DNA of 64,000 bases from CAZBSE01 sp964494385 (GCA_964494385.1 CAZBSE010000002.1:31873-95872); one strand, 5' to 3'; numbered from the stretch's first letter, positions 28,036-36,774 are shown. Made by a program: numbers and translations. Notes: a model not told the origin generated them from the letters alone.

Positions 28036-28064
28036 ATAATAACATATAAACATTGCTAAAACAA
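28036..28064 (-). promoter_or_regulatory. Candidate promoter of the ilvD operon
   Basis: On the minus strand TTGTTT (28064-28059), a 17-nt spacer ending TGT, and TATTAT (28041-28036) form a promoter with an extended -10 (TGTTATTAT). It begins just where the U-tract of the preceding terminator ends. The transcript would carry about 300 nt before ilvD. Confidence 0.5.
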
Positions 28065-28065
28065 T

Positions 28066-28110
28066 TAAAAAATAAGGGTTCGAACCTGTTGTAGCCCGAA
28101 CCCTTGTTTT
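28066..28110 (-). terminator. Intrinsic terminator of the serine protease gene
   Basis: AAGGGTTCG (28074-28082) pairs perfectly with CGAACCCTT (28097-28105) around a 14-nt loop. In the minus direction it is followed by ATTTTTTAATT. It lies 46 bp after the protease stop and separates it from the ilv leader. Confidence 0.88.
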
Positions 28111-28155
28111 ATATATCCCGCGATCCTTAACATTCCGCTCCGGAAGCTCCAGTAC

Positions 28156-29283
28156 TTATTCTATTATGGTAATCTTGGTTCCTTCCCTGAATGAAGCTTC
28201 TTCTCCGCTATTGATCGCTTCCTGGGCTTTTGACCTGTATTCCTGGGCCAGAATATGCCTCTGATTTAAATTCAGTACGGCATTGAAATGCTCAATAGCC
28301 TTAGAATAATACTTTAACCTGTACATTGTCATACCAAGCTTGAATTCTTCATCTACCACTCCCAGTTTGTTGGTGACACCATTTTTATTTAAAATATCCT
28401 TTACATCATTGCTGGGTCTTAGATAATTATTGGTCTCATCCGTAACCATGGTAAGTATTCCCACTACCTGGCCGTTTGAATTTAACACAGGTCCTCCGCT
28501 GTTTCCCGGTCTTGCATCTCCCTGAACCTGAAGTACTTCCGTACCGCCAAGCATCAGTTTGCCGCTTATATTACCGTTGGTTATGGTAGGATTCATTATA
28601 TTTTCCTGACCGATATCAGAAGTCCATGGATACCCTATAATGGTAAGATTATCCTGTACTTCTACCATTGAAGAATCACCGACAATTACACTTGAAAGAG
28701 CTTTTCCGGTTTGCGGCTGAATTTTTAAAAGGGCGATATCCCTCTGGTCCCAGCCGCTGTAATCTATTACTTCCGATCTTATAAAAGTCTCATCATCCTG
28801 TGGATTATCCGGTATTCCTCCACTGGCATTATTAAACTGAACATAGACTTCCCTATCATATGGACCGCCGTCGTAACCTTCGACCTTTACATTTTCATAG
28901 GCCCAATTCCAATCATCTTCCGTCCAATCATCAAGGTTATATTCATCCGTTAGATAGGTGTATATCAGATCATATCTAAAATCCGCCTCGCTAATCTCCA
29001 CCATATGACCCGCAGTTATTATATGCCCCGTGTCAGGATTTACACAAAATCCGGTTCCTGCAAAAGCCCAGTAATAAGCGGTGCTCCATACGTTTTCCCA
29101 TGGATCCAGGACATAACCCCAATAATAAGTGGTTATAAAACATACAGAAGGCTGAGTCAAAATGACCTTATCCTGAGCGGTAAGTTCATATGATACTTCT
29201 CTGGTACATCCAAAGCCCGCCATACTGACTATGAGCACTATAATAAAACAGAAGATAAACAGCCTATAAGCCTTTTTCATCAT
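28156..29283 (-). CDS. Trypsin-like (S1C-type) serine protease lipoprotein with C-terminal TPR-like unit
   Basis: 375 residues. Signal peptide with lipobox-like MAGFGC gives a lipidated Cys26. The catalytic triad is visible: His in IITAGHMV, Asp in DQRDIALLKI and Ser in GNSGGPVLNS. After the protease domain, residues 315-360 resemble one tetratricopeptide repeat (MYRLKYYSKAIEHFNAVLNL), where DegP/HtrA relatives would have PDZ domains. An unusually Tyr/Trp/Asp-rich insert lies between signal peptide and His and between His and Asp. It probably acts outside the membrane in protein quality control or signalling; the substrate is unknown. It has its own promoter and terminator. Confidence 0.88.
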   Translation of the reverse strand: MMKKAYRLFIFCFIIVLIVSMAGFGCTREVSYELTAQDKVILTQPSVCFITTYYWGYVLDPWENVWSTAYYWAFAGTGFCVNPDTGHIITAGHMVEISEADFRYDLIYTYLTDEYNLDDWTEDDWNWAYENVKVEGYDGGPYDREVYVQFNNASGGIPDNPQDDETFIRSEVIDYSGWDQRDIALLKIQPQTGKALSSVIVGDSSMVEVQDNLTIIGYPWTSDIGQENIMNPTITNGNISGKLMLGGTEVLQVQGDARPGNSGGPVLNSNGQVVGILTMVTDETNNYLRPSNDVKDILNKNGVTNKLGVVDEEFKLGMTMYRLKYYSKAIEHFNAVLNLNQRHILAQEYRSKAQEAINSGEEASFREGTKITIIE

Positions 29284-29335
29284 TTCTACCCCATCTTTCT
29301 TATCTTAAAAATTATTATACTTTATATATATATTA

Positions 29336-29364
29336 ATTATATTTTGTTTTCCCCAGTTAGTCAA
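29336..29364 (-). promoter_or_regulatory. Sigma-70-like promoter of the serine protease gene
   Basis: TTGACT (29364-29359), a 17-nt spacer and TATAAT (29341-29336) on the minus strand, about 50 nt before the ATG at 29283. Confidence 0.65.
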
Positions 29365-29448
29365 TAAATATATTAAAACATTATTATATATTTAGTAATA
29401 CTTATTATAATTTAATTTTATATAAATTTATATAAAAAATTAGAAAAT

Positions 29449-30579
29449 TTATGCTTTATTTAAGAATTTTTCATAATACTTTAAATATTTTGGCACTATT
29501 AACCTGCTGTCAAAAAATTTTGCCCTTTTTCTTGCTTCATGGCCCATTTCTGTTCTGGTATCTTTGCAGCTTAATATCCTGACTGCCGCCTCAACCATAG
29601 AATTAATATCTTCCGGGTCAAAAATGAAACCTGACTTCCCGTGTTCAACCACTTCTTTAAGCCCTCCGATACTTGTTCCTATTACGGGAACTTCACAGCT
29701 TAAAGCTTCCAGTGCCGAGAGCCCAAAGCCCTCGCTTTTTGAGGGCAGCATATACAGGTCGCTTATATTAAGAAGCGGTATTATATTTTCCTGTATTCCC
29801 ATAAATATTACTTTACCTTTAAGATTCAAATCGCTTACCATATTTCTGATCTTGCACATATCGGGGCCATCTCCTACAAGCACCAATTTACCTTTTACCT
29901 GCTTGCTGACCTCATTAAATACTTTTATAATATTGTCAATTCTCTTTACCGGCCTGAAATTGGAAATATGCATAACTACTTTATCATCATTATCGATAAA
30001 ATCTATATTTCTTCTGTTTTTATATGTCCTGTCTGCCCTCTTATATTTTTCGGTATCGACAAAATTATAAATTACCTCCATTTTCTTATCTATATTAAAA
30101 ATCTTTTTTGTGGTCTCCTTAAGATAATCTGAAACACAGGTGACACCGTCACTTTGCTCTATACTGAATTTTGTTATTCTGTAGAAAGACTGATGATTTC
30201 CCACCAGTGTAATATCGGTACCGTGCAGCGTGGTCACAAATATATTTTTATCAATTCCTATTATTTTTTTTGCCAGATATGCTGAAGCCGCATGGGGCAT
30301 TGCATAATGTACATGGAGGATATCCAGATTCTCAGATTCTATAATTTCAGCCATTTTAGCGCTCAGGGACAGGCTGTAGGGGGGGTATTTGAACAAAGGG
30401 TAACGCAGCATTTCAACTTCATGGAAGAAAATATTTTTATAAAACCTATTCAGCTTAAATGGCAGTCCGTAGCTTATAAAATGCACGCCATGGCCTTTTT
30501 TAGCCATTTCTATACCCAATTCCGCAGCTACAGCTCCACTGCCGCCAAAAGTTGGGTAACAGGTTATTCCTATATTCAT
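29449..30579 (-). CDS. bshA: N-acetyl-alpha-D-glucosaminyl L-malate synthase (bacillithiol step 1)
   Basis: 376 residues, GT4 glycosyltransferase. The start IGITCYPTFGGSGAVAAELG and HVHYAMPHAASAYLA, with HGTDITLVG, are typical of BshA rather than other GT4 enzymes. The C-terminal ESEGFGLSALEALSCEVPVI binds the sugar nucleotide. It joins GlcNAc from UDP-GlcNAc to L-malate. It is the last gene of a three-gene bacillithiol operon, 38 bp after bshB. Confidence 0.93.
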   Translation of the reverse strand: MNIGITCYPTFGGSGAVAAELGIEMAKKGHGVHFISYGLPFKLNRFYKNIFFHEVEMLRYPLFKYPPYSLSLSAKMAEIIESENLDILHVHYAMPHAASAYLAKKIIGIDKNIFVTTLHGTDITLVGNHQSFYRITKFSIEQSDGVTCVSDYLKETTKKIFNIDKKMEVIYNFVDTEKYKRADRTYKNRRNIDFIDNDDKVVMHISNFRPVKRIDNIIKVFNEVSKQVKGKLVLVGDGPDMCKIRNMVSDLNLKGKVIFMGIQENIIPLLNISDLYMLPSKSEGFGLSALEALSCEVPVIGTSIGGLKEVVEHGKSGFIFDPEDINSMVEAAVRILSCKDTRTEMGHEARKRAKFFDSRLIVPKYLKYYEKFLNKA

Positions 30580-30617
30580 AATATAACTTTACTGTTTGGC
30601 ATTTTTAAAAATATCTG

Positions 30618-31346
30618 CTACTGCTGAATATACTCAAAGAATCTAAGCGGATCCTCGATCTTGATGCCAAACTCCATATAATATGGCTCTCCAAATTCTG
30701 ATCCTACTTTCAATCCCAAACATCTGTGCCTGCTGTTAATTACATCAAAAAAATATCTGGAAGCTATATAAGTTGCCGCTTTTTTCTCATCATTAAAATA
30801 AAACTGTGATCTGTAAGCAGCCACCGCCTCTAACTTTTTTTTATAATACCGGCTTATGTCAACTATAAAACTTGGACTGAACTCATAATGAAGCATGTAA
30901 CTCAATACTATATGCGGTCTGTAGGAGTCAAGTTCGGTCTTAAATTTTTTAAGCCCTGAGATAAAAAAAGCATCTTTTAGTAATTTATAGGAGTTTTCAT
31001 GATCCGGATGTCTGTCCTTCCAGAATGGTATAAGAACAAGTTTAGGCCTGTATTCTCTTACAGAGTCTATAACCCTCAATCTGCTTCCAATATCATTCTT
31101 TATATTGGTGTCCTCCAGCTCCAGATTATCCCGAACATCCAGACCCAGTACTTTTGATGCTTTTCTGGTTTCTTTTTCCCTGGTTCTTAAATCACCGTTA
31201 GTAGACAGCTCCGCCCTGCTGAGATCTATTATCCCCGTTCTGTATCCTTTATCTTTTAATTTTAGAAGAAGTCCCCCACAGCCCATCTCTGCATCATCCG
31301 GGTGCGGGCTGAATGCCAGAACATCTATTCTTTCTTTTTTGGTCAT
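30618..31346 (-). CDS. bshB1: Bacillithiol biosynthesis deacetylase (PIG-L family)
   Basis: 242 residues. AFSPHPDDAEMGCGG is the zinc-binding HPDD motif; RHPDHENSYKLLKDAFF supplies the later histidine. The DLSRAELSTNGD block matches BshB1. It removes the acetyl group of GlcNAc-malate. Its flanking genes bshC and bshA fix the assignment over other PIG-L deacetylases such as MshB. Confidence 0.93.
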   Translation of the reverse strand: MTKKERIDVLAFSPHPDDAEMGCGGLLLKLKDKGYRTGIIDLSRAELSTNGDLRTREKETRKASKVLGLDVRDNLELEDTNIKNDIGSRLRVIDSVREYRPKLVLIPFWKDRHPDHENSYKLLKDAFFISGLKKFKTELDSYRPHIVLSYMLHYEFSPSFIVDISRYYKKKLEAVAAYRSQFYFNDEKKAATYIASRYFFDVINSRHRCLGLKVGSEFGEPYYMEFGIKIEDPLRFFEYIQQ

Positions 31347-31355
31347 TTTCTTGCT

Positions 31356-33020
31356 CTAATCAATTTCTAAAAATTTATGTGAAAAATCAATGGGTTTTAT
31401 TACCTGATATAAATTTTTCACTAGTTCAAAACCATATTTATTAAGGTAACCTGTTATATTAATCTCTCTCTCCTGTAACTTACCGTTGGGAAAGATACTG
31501 GCATAAATTTTATTTACACTTTCGACTGTAAGTTCGTCATGTTTCTTAAATTCTGAATATATCTTTTTATTTAAAACCTTTATTTCTTTTTTTATATTCC
31601 TCTTAATTCTATCAAAAGAACTCGAAATATTCATTTCAAAATCAGAAACGCTTTCTTCCAATTTATTCAATAATCTCTGTATGCCGTTTTCTGAATCCAG
31701 CAGTAATTTTTCCACATTAATTTTTAAATTCTTCTTGATCGCCTTTTTTATCATCTCATCTTCACCTAATTCCAGTTCCGAATCCTGTATCTTTAATCGT
31801 TTAATCAGCTTCCATATCTTCTTTTCAATCATGGTGGCAGAAAACCTTGGATAGATAATCGGCATTTTTAGATTCATAAAATCATAAACAGGTTTTAACT
31901 GTGCAAAATAGCTTACTTCCCCCGGTCCGCAAACAGAACACAATACCGGTAAGAATTCATCCTGGAAAAGGGGTCTTAACACCACATTCAGACTAACGCT
32001 GCCAGGGCTTTCCTCTATTATCTTCCATAATTCACTTTTGCTGTATTTCTTATTTGAAATTTTAAATAAGTCATTTCCGTCCGAATAAATCTTTTTTCTT
32101 GTATTTTTCACGTTAAAGAAAAAATCAAGCGTGCCCGGCATTGAATTAAGCTGATTATGGTAGCCTCTTCTGTTAAGTCCTTTACCGGCATTATTTATTA
32201 AACCGGCTATCTGCTTATGGCCCCCGGAATCAAACTTCAGTAAATCAAAAGATATTCTTTTCAATTCATCACCGGCAGGATCAATAATCACTATGCCGTA
32301 ATCCGAAAACATTTTTACGATTATGGATGAGAAAAAAGAGGAAATATTTATTTTACCCTGCCTGCCCGCACAGCTGTCCGAAGCGTTTTCCAGGCTGCTT
32401 TTATAAAAGCTTATTATATCAGCCTTAAAACTTGAAGGATAAAGTATATCTTCCAGCTTTTCAATTATCTTTGTAAACCTGGCTTTTTGAATATATATAT
32501 CAGAATATCTTGTTTCTGAATTAAAATCCGATAAATCCAGGCTGATGCTTTCAGCTTTTTTATTGATTATATTCAGATTATTTATCTGCCCGGGATCATT
32601 ATCATCAGATGCATTCCAGAAACAGGGTACAACAGGTATCTTTAATTCTTTTTCCAGATAACCGCTTATTTTCAATACAGTAAGTACCTTGAATATTATA
32701 AATAGCGGTCCTGTCAGAAATCCCGGCTGCTGCCCCCCTATGACCACCAGTGAATCTTCCCTCTTAAATTTTTCTATATTTTCTATGGTCTTTTTACCGC
32801 ATCCTATATCCTTGTTATATTTTTTTATAATGTCATAAATCTTTACCCTGCTTCTTTCGCTGTAGCCCTTCTTAATATCCAGGATCCTCTTCTTGTAATG
32901 GTTCATATTTCTATAATCATATTCATAAAAACCACTAAGATTTTTAAAATTAAAAATATAATCCCAGAATAGATTATTATAATAAAATTTTTTGGAAATT
33001 ATCTCTCTAGATGAAATCAT
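31356..33020 (-). CDS. bshC: Putative cysteine ligase BshC (bacillithiol step 3)
   Basis: 554 residues. The class-I tRNA-synthetase-like core has VVIGGQQPGFLTGPLFIIFK and PVVPCFWNASDDNDPGQINN, both characteristic of BshC. The C-terminal third (residues 400-500) is a predicted long coiled coil (KLEESVSDFEMNIS and following). It attaches cysteine to GlcN-malate to make bacillithiol. It is first in the operon and divergent from mnmA. No ribosome site is obvious before the ATG at 33020. Confidence 0.93.
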   Translation of the reverse strand: MISSREIISKKFYYNNLFWDYIFNFKNLSGFYEYDYRNMNHYKKRILDIKKGYSERSRVKIYDIIKKYNKDIGCGKKTIENIEKFKREDSLVVIGGQQPGFLTGPLFIIFKVLTVLKISGYLEKELKIPVVPCFWNASDDNDPGQINNLNIINKKAESISLDLSDFNSETRYSDIYIQKARFTKIIEKLEDILYPSSFKADIISFYKSSLENASDSCAGRQGKINISSFFSSIIVKMFSDYGIVIIDPAGDELKRISFDLLKFDSGGHKQIAGLINNAGKGLNRRGYHNQLNSMPGTLDFFFNVKNTRKKIYSDGNDLFKISNKKYSKSELWKIIEESPGSVSLNVVLRPLFQDEFLPVLCSVCGPGEVSYFAQLKPVYDFMNLKMPIIYPRFSATMIEKKIWKLIKRLKIQDSELELGEDEMIKKAIKKNLKINVEKLLLDSENGIQRLLNKLEESVSDFEMNISSSFDRIKRNIKKEIKVLNKKIYSEFKKHDELTVESVNKIYASIFPNGKLQEREINITGYLNKYGFELVKNLYQVIKPIDFSHKFLEID

Positions 33021-33113
33021 AGAATTATAAATACTTCTAAAATAAAAAATTCAATATGTATAATATTGTACATAATATCGTATAATTATCCAGATTAAAG
33101 TAAATAATTTATC

Positions 33114-34220
33114 ATGATTCATACTGAAAATATTCATAGAAAAAATAGGCAAAAAGTAGCCGTAGCCATGAGCGGAGGCATTGATAGTTCCATGGCGGCA
33201 AAAATTTTAAAAGACGAAGGCTGGGAATTAATAGGAGTAACTATAAAGTTTCTTCCCCATAAACTTAATCGAAAAAATCCTTCTGCTGCCTGCTTCCCCC
33301 TTGGAGATATTGATACTGCAAAAAAAGTGTGTCTTAAACTTAACATACCCCATACTGTAATAGATCTTACAAGACAGTTTGAAAAAAAAATAATAAATCC
33401 CTTTTGTATTGAATATCAGAAAGGTAACACTCCTAATCCCTGCGTGGAATGCAATAAGTATATTAAATTCGGAGTACTACTGGAAAAAATTAAAAATCTT
33501 GGTGCGGTTTTTCTTGCTACCGGTCACTACTGCAGGATTGGAAAATCACAACATACGGATTTGTTTGAAATTAAAAAAGGATTTGATAATATCAAGGACC
33601 AGAGTTATGTATTATGGAAACTCAGCCAGAATCAAATCTTAAAAATCAAAACTCCTGTAGGAATATTCTCCAAACATGAAATAAGAAAAAGAGTAAATAA
33701 AATATTTCCGTTTCTGGAGGAAAAAAGTGAGAGCCAGGATATATGTTTTATATCAGACAATGATTATCATTCCTTTTTAAAACAGAGATTTAAAAATATA
33801 AAGGAAGGAGATATTATAAACATCAGTGGGAAGCTAATTGGGAAACACAAAGGATACCCTCTTTACACTATTGGCCAGAGGAAGGGTCTGGGTATAAGCC
33901 ATTCAAAGCCTCTTTATGTAAAAGAAATAATACCTGAAAAAAATATTATCGTGGCCGGTGAGGAAAAAGATATTCAGCAAGACCTGCTAAAAATTAAAGA
34001 TATTAATTTTATTGCCGGCAGCCCCCCCTCCAAACAATTTAAAGCAACGGTTAAGATAAGATATAATTCTAAGGAAACTCCTGCAGAAATTAAACTTAAT
34101 GATCATAAAACCGGCAGTATTTTTTTTGAAAAGCAGCAGAAAGCTGTCACTCCGGGACAATCAGCAGTATTTTATGCAGGTGACATACTTATAGGAGGTG
34201 GAATAATCTCAAAATTCTAA
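33114..34220 (+). CDS. mnmA: tRNA 2-thiouridine(34) synthase MnmA
   Basis: 368 residues. The PP-loop is AMSGGIDSSMAAKIL; catalytic cysteines lie in NPCVECNKYIKFG and in ESQDICFISDND. ATGHYCRI and YTIGQRKGLGI are further family blocks. It thiolates the wobble uridine of tRNA-Lys, -Glu and -Gln using sulphur relayed from a cysteine desulphurase. It is a single gene on the plus strand; its stop overlaps the stop of the convergent DUF5661 gene by a few bases. Confidence 0.96.
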   Translation: MIHTENIHRKNRQKVAVAMSGGIDSSMAAKILKDEGWELIGVTIKFLPHKLNRKNPSAACFPLGDIDTAKKVCLKLNIPHTVIDLTRQFEKKIINPFCIEYQKGNTPNPCVECNKYIKFGVLLEKIKNLGAVFLATGHYCRIGKSQHTDLFEIKKGFDNIKDQSYVLWKLSQNQILKIKTPVGIFSKHEIRKRVNKIFPFLEEKSESQDICFISDNDYHSFLKQRFKNIKEGDIINISGKLIGKHKGYPLYTIGQRKGLGISHSKPLYVKEIIPEKNIIVAGEEKDIQQDLLKIKDINFIAGSPPSKQFKATVKIRYNSKETPAEIKLNDHKTGSIFFEKQQKAVTPGQSAVFYAGDILIGGGIISKF

Positions 34221-34492
34221 TCCTCTATCCCCCAATATTCTTCTGCTTCTTCTTCCATCTTTACCAGCCGGTCATAATAATCAGGGAATTCATTTAGATG
34301 GGCCAGAGCTATTTTACCCGTAGTAAGGGGGTCATCATTGGAAACATTTGTATTGGGATCAATTTTTCCATGCTCCAGTTCAACATCCATCCCTACCCTA
34401 AATTGTTCCATATCAAATTTAGTCCAATCAATTCCCAGTTCTTCTCCGATCTTTAACGCCTCTTCAGCGGTAAAGTGCTTCTTCGTAGTCAT
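34217..34492 (-). CDS. DUF5661 family protein, function unknown
   Basis: 91 residues, acidic. FTAEEALKIGEELGIDW, FRVGMDVELEHG and GKIALAHLNEFPDYYDRL match the conserved pattern of DUF5661 proteins, which I recognise but for which no function is known to me. AAGGAAC 7 nt before the ATG supports the start. It is convergent with mnmA and backs onto the structured-RNA locus. Confidence 0.85.
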   Translation of the reverse strand: MTTKKHFTAEEALKIGEELGIDWTKFDMEQFRVGMDVELEHGKIDPNTNVSNDDPLTTGKIALAHLNEFPDYYDRLVKMEEEAEEYWGIED

Positions 34493-34622
34493 TTTTTAGT
34501 TCCTTTTAATTTAAATTCAAAATTAATATAGATATAGATTATATAATAATTTTTATTAAATTAAAAAAAGCTGTAAATCAACCCATTACTTCAAAAAAAT
34601 ACATAAAATATGTAAATTGGTA

Positions 34623-34651
34623 TTGACATAAATAGCACTGTTTGTTATATT
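34623..34651 (+). promoter_or_regulatory. Near-consensus promoter of the structured RNA candidate
   Basis: TTGACA (34623-34628), a 17-nt spacer and TATATT (34646-34651); an overlapping TATAAT is at 34652-34657. This is one of the best promoter matches in the window and is followed by no ORF. Confidence 0.7.
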
Positions 34652-34658
34652 TATAATC

Positions 34659-34828
34659 ACCTTAAAGCAGGAGGTAACTTTTAGAACTAACTGAAATTTA
34701 TAAACGAAAGAATATAAAAAGTAAGTAATTTCAAAAAAGACCTGAGAAAAGTTTTAAGGAAGGTACCCCAAGGTGTTGAGTAGCCTAAGGTGTGAACTAC
34801 GGTAAAAGATAACTTGGGGTTTCTTTTT
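34659..34828 (+). ncRNA. Candidate stand-alone structured RNA (about 170 nt)
   Basis: The transcript expected from the promoter contains nested complementary segments: CCTTAAA (34660-34666) with TTTAAGG (34753-34759), CAGG (34668-34671) with CCTG (34741-34744), CTTTT (34678-34682) with AAAAG (34735-34739), and GAAATT (34693-34698) with AATTTC (34727-34732). This makes one long irregular hairpin. A G/U-rich linker with two similar 15-nt units (AAGGTGTTGAGTAG, AAGGTGTGAACTAC) sits inside the terminator hairpin loop. No start codon follows the internal AGGAGGT. ilvE, 248 bp downstream, has its own promoter, so a free RNA seems likelier than a riboswitch. I do not recognise a known family. Confidence 0.55.
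34765..34828 (+). terminator. Terminator of the structured RNA, with an alternative downstream pairing
   Basis: ACCCCAAG (34765-34772) pairs with CTTGGGGT (34813-34820), followed by TTCTTTTT. The loop is 40 nt. TTGGGG can instead pair with CCCCAA at 34830-34835. Confidence 0.65.
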
Positions 34829-35015
34829 GCCCCAATCCCTATAGTTATCAAACTTAAAATATTCATTGCTCCCTATTTCCTTCTTTGCCATACTTTTAAT
34901 TTTTCTATCCGTCACAATAATCTTTATAGAAGAAATTTATCAGTAATTTTACATATATCATCGAAACTTACAGCAGTTTTTAAAATTTTCTGCTCATATA
35001 ATATGTTAATGCCAA

Positions 35016-35044
35016 TTGCAAAATGAAATTAAAATAAGTACAAT
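35016..35044 (+). promoter_or_regulatory. Promoter of ilvE
   Basis: TTGCAA (35016-35021), a 17-nt spacer and TACAAT (35039-35044), 31 bp before the ATG. Confidence 0.5.
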
Positions 35045-35075
35045 ATAAAAAATTAAAATGTAGAAAAGAGGAATT

Positions 35076-35996
35076 ATGGTCAACCCTAAGTATGCTTTTT
35101 TTGAAGGAAAGATAGTTCCCATAGAAAACGCAAAGATAGATATCAGAACAAATTCCCTGCAGTACGGTACAGGTATTTTTGAAGGAATCAGAAGCTATTG
35201 GAATGAAAAGACCGAAACAAGTTATATTTTTAGAATGGAAGATCATTACAGAAGAATTAAATTAAATTCCATAATAATGATGATAGAAATAAAATATTCT
35301 ATAGAGGAACTATGTAAGATAACTATCGAATTGCTAAAAAAAGAGATGTATTCGGAAGATTGCTACATAAGACCATTTGCCTATAACAGCGGATTAAAAA
35401 TAGGGCCTAAGCTAATTGGAAACAAACAGGACTTATTCATATATTCAATACCTCTGGGAGAATACCTGAATACCAGTAAAGCCATAAGTGTCTGTATTTC
35501 ATCGTGGGAGCGTATTTCGGATAATGCCATACCCCCGCGTTCAAAAATCTCAGGCTCATATGTTAATGCCGCCTTTCAAAAAACAGAAGCGCTTCTTAAT
35601 GGTTATGATGAAGCACTGGTCCTGACATCCGACAGCAAACATGTCAGCGAGGGAAGTGCCATGAATGTTTTTATGGTTAAAAACGGCGTTTTAATTACCC
35701 CTTCCATAACCGATGATATATTAGAAGGAATTACCAGAGATACGGTAATAGAACTGGCCAGAGAACATGAGAATATTGAAGTGATTGAAAGATCAATAGA
35801 TAGAACGGAATTATATACGGCAGACGAATTATTTTTCTGCGGGACAGGTGCGCAGATATCTCCTATAGGTTTTGTGGATAAGCGTGCCATCGGGAACGGG
35901 AAAATGGGCCCGGTTACAAAAAAACTCCAGGAACTCTACTTTAAAGTGGTAAAAAACGAAATAAGCAAATATTCAGGCTGGTGCAGGAAGGTTTAA
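35076..35996 (+). CDS. ilvE: Branched-chain amino acid aminotransferase
   Basis: 306 residues, fold type IV PLP enzyme. YGTGIFEGIRSY, RPFAYNSG, the PLP-lysine block RSKISGSYVNAA, SEGSAMNVFMV and FFCGTGAQISPIG are all BCAT hallmarks. It performs the last step of valine, leucine and isoleucine synthesis with glutamate as donor. AGAGGAA lies 4 nt before the ATG. It is separated by 8 kb from the ilv-leu run, on the other strand, with its own promoter. Confidence 0.95.
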   Translation: MVNPKYAFFEGKIVPIENAKIDIRTNSLQYGTGIFEGIRSYWNEKTETSYIFRMEDHYRRIKLNSIIMMIEIKYSIEELCKITIELLKKEMYSEDCYIRPFAYNSGLKIGPKLIGNKQDLFIYSIPLGEYLNTSKAISVCISSWERISDNAIPPRSKISGSYVNAAFQKTEALLNGYDEALVLTSDSKHVSEGSAMNVFMVKNGVLITPSITDDILEGITRDTVIELAREHENIEVIERSIDRTELYTADELFFCGTGAQISPIGFVDKRAIGNGKMGPVTKKLQELYFKVVKNEISKYSGWCRKV

Positions 35997-36621
35997 CAAT
36001 TAAATATAATTATTATAATTTCAATTTTTCTCTAACAATCTTAAAATATTTTAAAAATTACCTTTTTATTATAAATTGTTCTAAATATTAAAGATTTACC
36101 TAGAGATACTCTTTAAATATCATAACTAGGAATATTTAATATTCTTATTATATTTGACATTCTCATAAGCTTTTGTTATTTGCTTAAGACAATAATTCTT
36201 TATTTCATGATAATTGACACACATCCTTGCAAAGCTTTTTAAGATGATTATCCGACATATCTAAAATTGGTTCGTACATAAAAGAATTAAGAGAGTCTGT
36301 AAATATTTATATGATAAAGATAATATTGGTATTAAGTCTAAATCGGCGATAATGTGTGGAACAGCGTCAAAGGATTTAAAAGAAGTTTGTGGCAATAACC
36401 AAATACAAGTTTTTGAAATTAATAACGAAATCTAATTTAGTATAATAAAAAATTCCATAAAAATTTAGACCTAAAAGAAATTCCTTAAAATGTTTCATTC
36501 CATTTTCTACATACAATAACCAGGTAATCTAAATATTACTAAATTATGTGATGAATAAATCATTAAAAAATTATAATTTTTCTTGTTTTAAAACTTCTAA
36601 TAATTTTTCATCCAGCATCGG
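35997..36621. other. Gene-poor stretch, possible decayed coding remnants
   Basis: No ORF here has both a start signal and a convincing protein pattern. Two short open segments look protein-like: minus strand about 36217-36318, ending in NHLKKLCKDVCQLS, and plus strand about 36270-36435, ending in DLKEVCGNNQIQVFEINNEI. Both lack starts and are closed by nearby stops, as expected for a decayed gene. I see no inverted repeats or target duplications of a mobile element. Confidence 0.3.
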
Positions 36622-36774
36622 CTACTTGGCATTAATTTGCTTTAATTCAATCAATATTTCCTTTAACAGGGTTAATTGAAGCCTTCTAAAATCAACGTCA
36701 TTTGAAAGTTTTGCCCATTTTCTTGGATTATCTTCAGGAATATACCTGTCAAGCTCCGATAAAATATCCGGCAT
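36622..36774 (-). CDS. Small hypothetical protein (50 aa)
   Basis: The ATG at 36774 is preceded by GAGGAAGGAAG, one of the better ribosome sites in this region. The 50-aa product is charged and helical in look (start MPDILSELDRYIPEDNPRKW, end LLKEILIELKQINAK). I do not recognise it; length and charge would fit an antitoxin or a fragment of a larger gene, but there is no partner gene beside it. Confidence 0.4.
   Translation of the reverse strand: MPDILSELDRYIPEDNPRKWAKLSNDVDFRRLQLTLLKEILIELKQINAK

Noticed and set aside
27731..28064. T-box riboswitch before ilvD
   Set aside because: No GGTGGNACCGCG-type antiterminator core or specifier architecture is visible.
34671..34680. AGGAGGT-like ribosome site inside the structured RNA
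   Set aside because: No ATG, GTG or TTG at a suitable distance opens a frame of useful length; more likely part of the RNA structure.
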